The notes beneath the pieces were generated by a model. That model did not search any database, was not told the origin of the DNA, and saw only the letters and a list, made by a program, of their open reading frames with translations. Position numbers and translations under genes: made by a program. DNA of 6,233 bases, from NCBI GenBank assembly GCA_029939615.1, contig JAOZSP010000104.1, positions 1 through 6,233 of the forward strand, given 5' to 3'. This DNA is from Candidatus Izemoplasma sp. GTDB lineage: Bacteria > Bacillota_I > Bacilli_A > Izemoplasmatales > Izemoplasmataceae. Shown one piece after another: positions 5,899-6,233 of the stretch; the first letter of the stretch is position 1; every line of letters begins with the position of its first letter.

Positions 5899-6233
5899 AA
5901 AATTTCTCCACGTATTTCGACGTCATAAGACTCAGTATTGATGAGTAGGTCAACTTGAACTTGACTATACTCCCGACTTCGTATGCAAGGCTCGAACCCG
6001 TAACATCTAGAACAATATGATCACTACTAGAACCTATTGCCTTAATGTTATCAAAAGGTATTAATTCTTTATAATCAACATCCTGTTTTCCTATACCTAT
6101 TAAAGCTCTCAACATGATACCTTTATCTTCAAATTCAGGTATCTTCCCAAAAGCGTTCATACCTCTTAAACCTATTGGTACAGAAGGTTTCTCTTTAAGC
6201 TCAATTATATCTGCTTCGAGAGTGAAAATATCA
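5891..6233 (-). CDS. orr: Ornithine racemase-type PLP enzyme, C-terminal part (cut by window edge)
   Basis: The frame stays open from the TAA at 5891 to the window edge, with 113 residues visible. The Met at 6160 is internal, because coding similarity continues above it (LEADIIELKEKPSVPIG). I recognise the C-terminal third of the alanine/ornithine racemase family, related to the Clostridium ornithine racemase Orr, which interconverts L- and D-ornithine. Signature stretches are EKPSVPIG, AFGKIPEFEDKG, IGKQDVD, SSDHIVLDVT and MTSKYVEKFYV. The N-terminal barrel with the PLP lysine is outside the window, so catalytic residues cannot be checked. Full-length members are about 350 residues. Its stop overlaps the alr start (ATGTCTAA), showing translational coupling. 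L-ornithine made by arcB is its plausible substrate. The family name is from recall of conserved C-terminal motifs, and other substrates cannot be ruled out. Confidence 0.85.
   Translation of the reverse strand, partial: DIFTLEADIIELKEKPSVPIGLRGMNAFGKIPEFEDKGIMLRALIGIGKQDVDYKELIPFDNIKAIGSSSDHIVLDVTGSSLAYEVGSIVKFKLTYSSILSLMTSKYVEKFYV

Noticed and set aside
1..6233. CRISPR array, tRNA/rRNA gene, insertion sequence or phage genes
   Set aside because: I saw no spaced direct repeats, no RNA-gene signatures and no transposase or integrase motifs. The only tandem repeats are the coding 54-bp units.

Overview
The window is AT-rich bacterial DNA, and every gene I accept is on the minus strand. Translation works with the standard code: Trp is read from TGG and no in-frame TGA needs decoding. 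That argues against a Mycoplasma-type code. Low GC, strong Shine-Dalgarno sites, a type II lipoprotein signal and the gene families point to a low-GC Bacillota or Acholeplasma/Izemoplasma-like bacterium. This placement is an inference; no marker gene is present to settle it.

Right and centre (about 1605-6233, transcribed right to left): a tight operon orr - alr - arcA - arcB - arcC. It starts with the C-terminal third of an ornithine racemase-type PLP enzyme, cut by the window edge. Next come an intact alanine racemase, arginine deiminase, a catabolic-type ornithine carbamoyltransferase and carbamate kinase. Junctions are an 8-nt overlap, a 15-nt gap, a 19-nt gap and an 8-nt overlap, with no internal terminator, so one transcript is very likely. 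The Arc enzymes turn arginine into ornithine, NH3 and CO2 and make one ATP from carbamoyl phosphate. The racemases upstream suggest that the L-ornithine is converted to D-ornithine rather than only exported. No arginine/ornithine antiporter (arcD) is seen. A hairpin just after arcC probably ends the transcript.

Left (about 62-1573): a separate unit with its own extended -10 promoter. It encodes a secreted lipoprotein carrying three 18-residue cysteine-paired tandem repeats, followed by a long acidic, tyrosine-rich region. A second tyrosine-rich ORF overlaps its 3' end by 37 nt in another frame. It has no ribosome binding site or signal peptide, so the pair may be one gene split by a frameshift. 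A perfect 36-bp palindrome with a U-run ends the unit. The first ~60 bases hold only a small hairpin and no gene.

The most notable content is the coupling of two amino-acid racemase genes to an arginine deiminase operon, and the repeat-bearing, possibly frameshifted lipoprotein locus.
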